From Microbacterium sp. MYb66 (lineage in GTDB: Bacteria; Actinomycetota; Actinomycetes; Actinomycetales; Microbacteriaceae): a DNA stretch of 64,000 nt. Position numbers and translations under genes: made by a program. This document shows positions 62,935-64,000 of the stretch, piece after piece. The notes beneath the pieces were generated by a model that saw nothing but the letters and a program-made list of their open reading frames with translations, was not told the origin of the DNA and ran no database searches. The DNA is taken from NCBI RefSeq assembly GCF_002979435.1, contig NZ_PCOV01000009.1, positions 1-64,000 on the forward strand. The letters run 5' to 3'. Each line of letters begins with the position of its first letter. The stretch's first letter is position 1.

Positions 62935-64000
62935 ATGAGCACATCCGTCGTCCTCCCCGCTCTCGGCGAGAGCGTCACAGAGGGTACGGTCACCCGCTGG
63001 CTCAAGCAGGTGGGAGACACCGTGCAGGCGGATGAAGGCCTGCTCGAGATCTCGACCGACAAGGTCGACACCGAGATCCCCTCCCCCGTCAGCGGCGTGA
63101 TCGAGGAGATCCTCGTGGCCGAGGACGAGACCGTCGAGGTCGGCGCTCTTCTCGCGCGGATCGGTGACGGCGCCGCCGCTGCTCCCGCAGCCGATGCTCC
63201 CGCCGCTGCCGAGCCCGCCGCTGAAGCAGCGCCCGCCGAGGCTCCGGCTGCCGAGGCTCCGGCAGCGGAGGCTCCGGCAGCGGAGGCTCCGGCCGAAGCT
63301 CCGACGGCCGAGGCTGCGCCCGCAGCCCCGTCCGGAGATGCGACGGACATCGTGCTTCCCGAGCTGGGCGAGAGCGTCACCGAAGGCACCGTCACTCGCT
63401 GGCTGAAGCAGGTCGGTGACAGCATCGAGGTCGACGAGGCCCTTCTGGAGATCTCCACCGACAAGGTCGACACCGAGATCCCGTCGCCCGTGGCCGGTGT
63501 GCTGCAGGAGATCGTCGCCGCCGAGGACGAGACCGTCGAGGTCGGCGCGGTGCTCGCACGCGTCGGCTCGGGTGCCGCCCCGGAACCGGCCGCCCCTGCA
63601 CCTGCCGCGGAGGCTCCGGCCGCCGCCCCCGCACCTGCCGCAGAGACTCCGGCCCCGGCCCCGGCGGCTGCGCCTGCTGCTCCTGCACCGGCAGCTGCCG
63701 CCGCTCCGGCTGCTCCGGCCCCCGCAGCAGCACCGGCCGAAGCTCCGGCGCCTGCCGCGGCTCCGGCGCCTGCCGCGGCTCCGGCTCCGGCTCCGGCCGC
63801 ACCGAAGCTCTCGCTGCCGACCGAGAACGACAACCTCTATGTGACGCCGCTGGTGCGTCGTCTGGCCGCACAGCAGGGCGTGGATCTCGCTACGGTCAGC
63901 GGGACCGGCGTCGGCGGTCGCATCCGCAAGGAAGACGTGCTCAAGGCAGCAGAGACCGCTTCGGCAGCCCCGGCTGCTGCACCGGCAGCCGCTGCGCCGG
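62935..64000 (+). CDS. sucB: 2-oxoglutarate dehydrogenase E2 (dihydrolipoamide succinyltransferase), partial
   Basis: The E2 core of a 2-oxoacid dehydrogenase complex, open at the window end after 355 codons. Two near-identical lipoyl domains are visible, each with [18 protein letters not shown] and the lipoylated Lys in [16 protein letters not shown] (first Lys is residue 43). They are joined by long Ala/Pro/Glu linkers with tandem DNA repeats. The peripheral subunit-binding domain is [16 protein letters not shown] followed by [14 protein letters not shown]. The catalytic domain is beyond the window. AAGGAG lies before the ATG at 62935. Confidence 0.93.
   Translation, partial: MSTSVVLPALGESVTEGTVTRWLKQVGDTVQADEGLLEISTDKVDTEIPSPVSGVIEEILVAEDETVEVGALLARIGDGAAAAPAADAPAAAEPAAEAAPAEAPAAEAPAAEAPAAEAPAEAPTAEAAPAAPSGDATDIVLPELGESVTEGTVTRWLKQVGDSIEVDEALLEISTDKVDTEIPSPVAGVLQEIVAAEDETVEVGAVLARVGSGAAPEPAAPAPAAEAPAAAPAPAAETPAPAPAAAPAAPAPAAAAAPAAPAPAAAPAEAPAPAAAPAPAAAPAPAPAAPKLSLPTENDNLYVTPLVRRLAAQQGVDLATVSGTGVGGRIRKEDVLKAAETASAAPAAAPAAAAP
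63253..63297 (+). repeat. 15-base tandem repeats in the first sucB linker
   Basis: GAGGCTCCGGCAGCG occurs at 63253 and 63268, with a third, diverging copy at 63283. Each encodes Glu-Ala-Pro-Ala-Ala-type linker units. Confidence 0.8.
63742..63777 (+). repeat. 18-base tandem repeats in the second sucB linker
   Basis: GCTCCGGCGCCTGCCGCG occurs twice in tandem (63742-63759, 63760-63777) and runs into further GCTCCG units, encoding Ala-Pro linker. Confidence 0.8.

Noticed and set aside
62895..63833. Long minus-strand ORF rich in Ala, Gly and Ser
   Set aside because: It is the antisense of the sucB lipoyl domains and Ala/Pro linkers. The plus strand is clearly the coding strand.

Overview
The window is high-GC actinobacterial chromosome. 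The gene set and order (DUF3000-rnd, dut-DUF3710-DUF3159, DUF3093, DUF4193, sepH, parC/parE, DUF7455, sigA, PAC2, pepA-lpdA-sucB) are those of Actinomycetia. The DUF7882-type small proteins and general protein similarity point to Microbacteriaceae, most likely Microbacterium. This is inferred from remembered families; no search was run.

Region 1 (1-9082) is an accessory, decayed mobile segment of visibly lower GC. It opens with phage tail genes, including a tape measure protein broken by a frameshift. It continues with small hypothetical genes, a DUF1275 membrane protein, two divergent DUF7882 paralogues, an ORF cut by an in-frame TAG, a DUF3800 protein, a broken HicB-like gene and a ParB-like phage/plasmid protein. 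It stops at the 3' end of a tRNA-Val gene, with short direct repeats just outside that gene. No integrase, capsid, lysis or minor tail genes are in view.

Region 2 (9083-9604) holds four tRNA genes: Gly(GCC)-Cys(GCA)-Val(GAC) as one minus-strand operon, and Val(CAC) on plus.

Region 3 (9700-23800) is metabolic and partly strain-variable. It has a GSDH-type sugar dehydrogenase lipoprotein, a TetR regulator with a clear inverted-repeat operator, a zinc alcohol dehydrogenase, a GIY-YIG-type protein and an SPW-repeat membrane protein. A co-directional cluster follows: nitrate/sulfonate-type ABC importer, Ldh2-family dehydrogenase, BAAT-like hydrolase, DUF1684 and DUF1611. Next come a lone PemK/MazF-like protein, Amt with a GlnR-type box, and ZapE.

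Region 4 (23900-38750) carries a rhodanese-SufE pair, an alpha/beta hydrolase, DUF3000-RNase D, and a thiolase plus FadB-type beta-oxidation operon. It also has a lipid/glycerol cluster (GMC oxidoreductase, diacylglycerol kinase, AGPS-like flavoprotein, divergent from TetR-glpD) and an SPFH protein.

Region 5 (38760-64000) is conserved core: dxs, acnA, DUF3159-DUF3710-dut, DUF3093, DUF4193, sepH, a phosphodiesterase, parC and parE, DUF7455, sigA, PAC2, pepA, lpdA and the start of sucB. Inserted between parE/DUF7455 and sigA are two overlapping alanine-racemase-like genes, an ATP-grasp gene and a CofE-like ligase. The racemase pair is the most striking feature. One protein keeps the PLP lysine but has a degenerate C-terminal domain. 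The other keeps the catalytic tyrosine domain but has lost most of the barrel and the lysine. They look like complementary halves of one active site.
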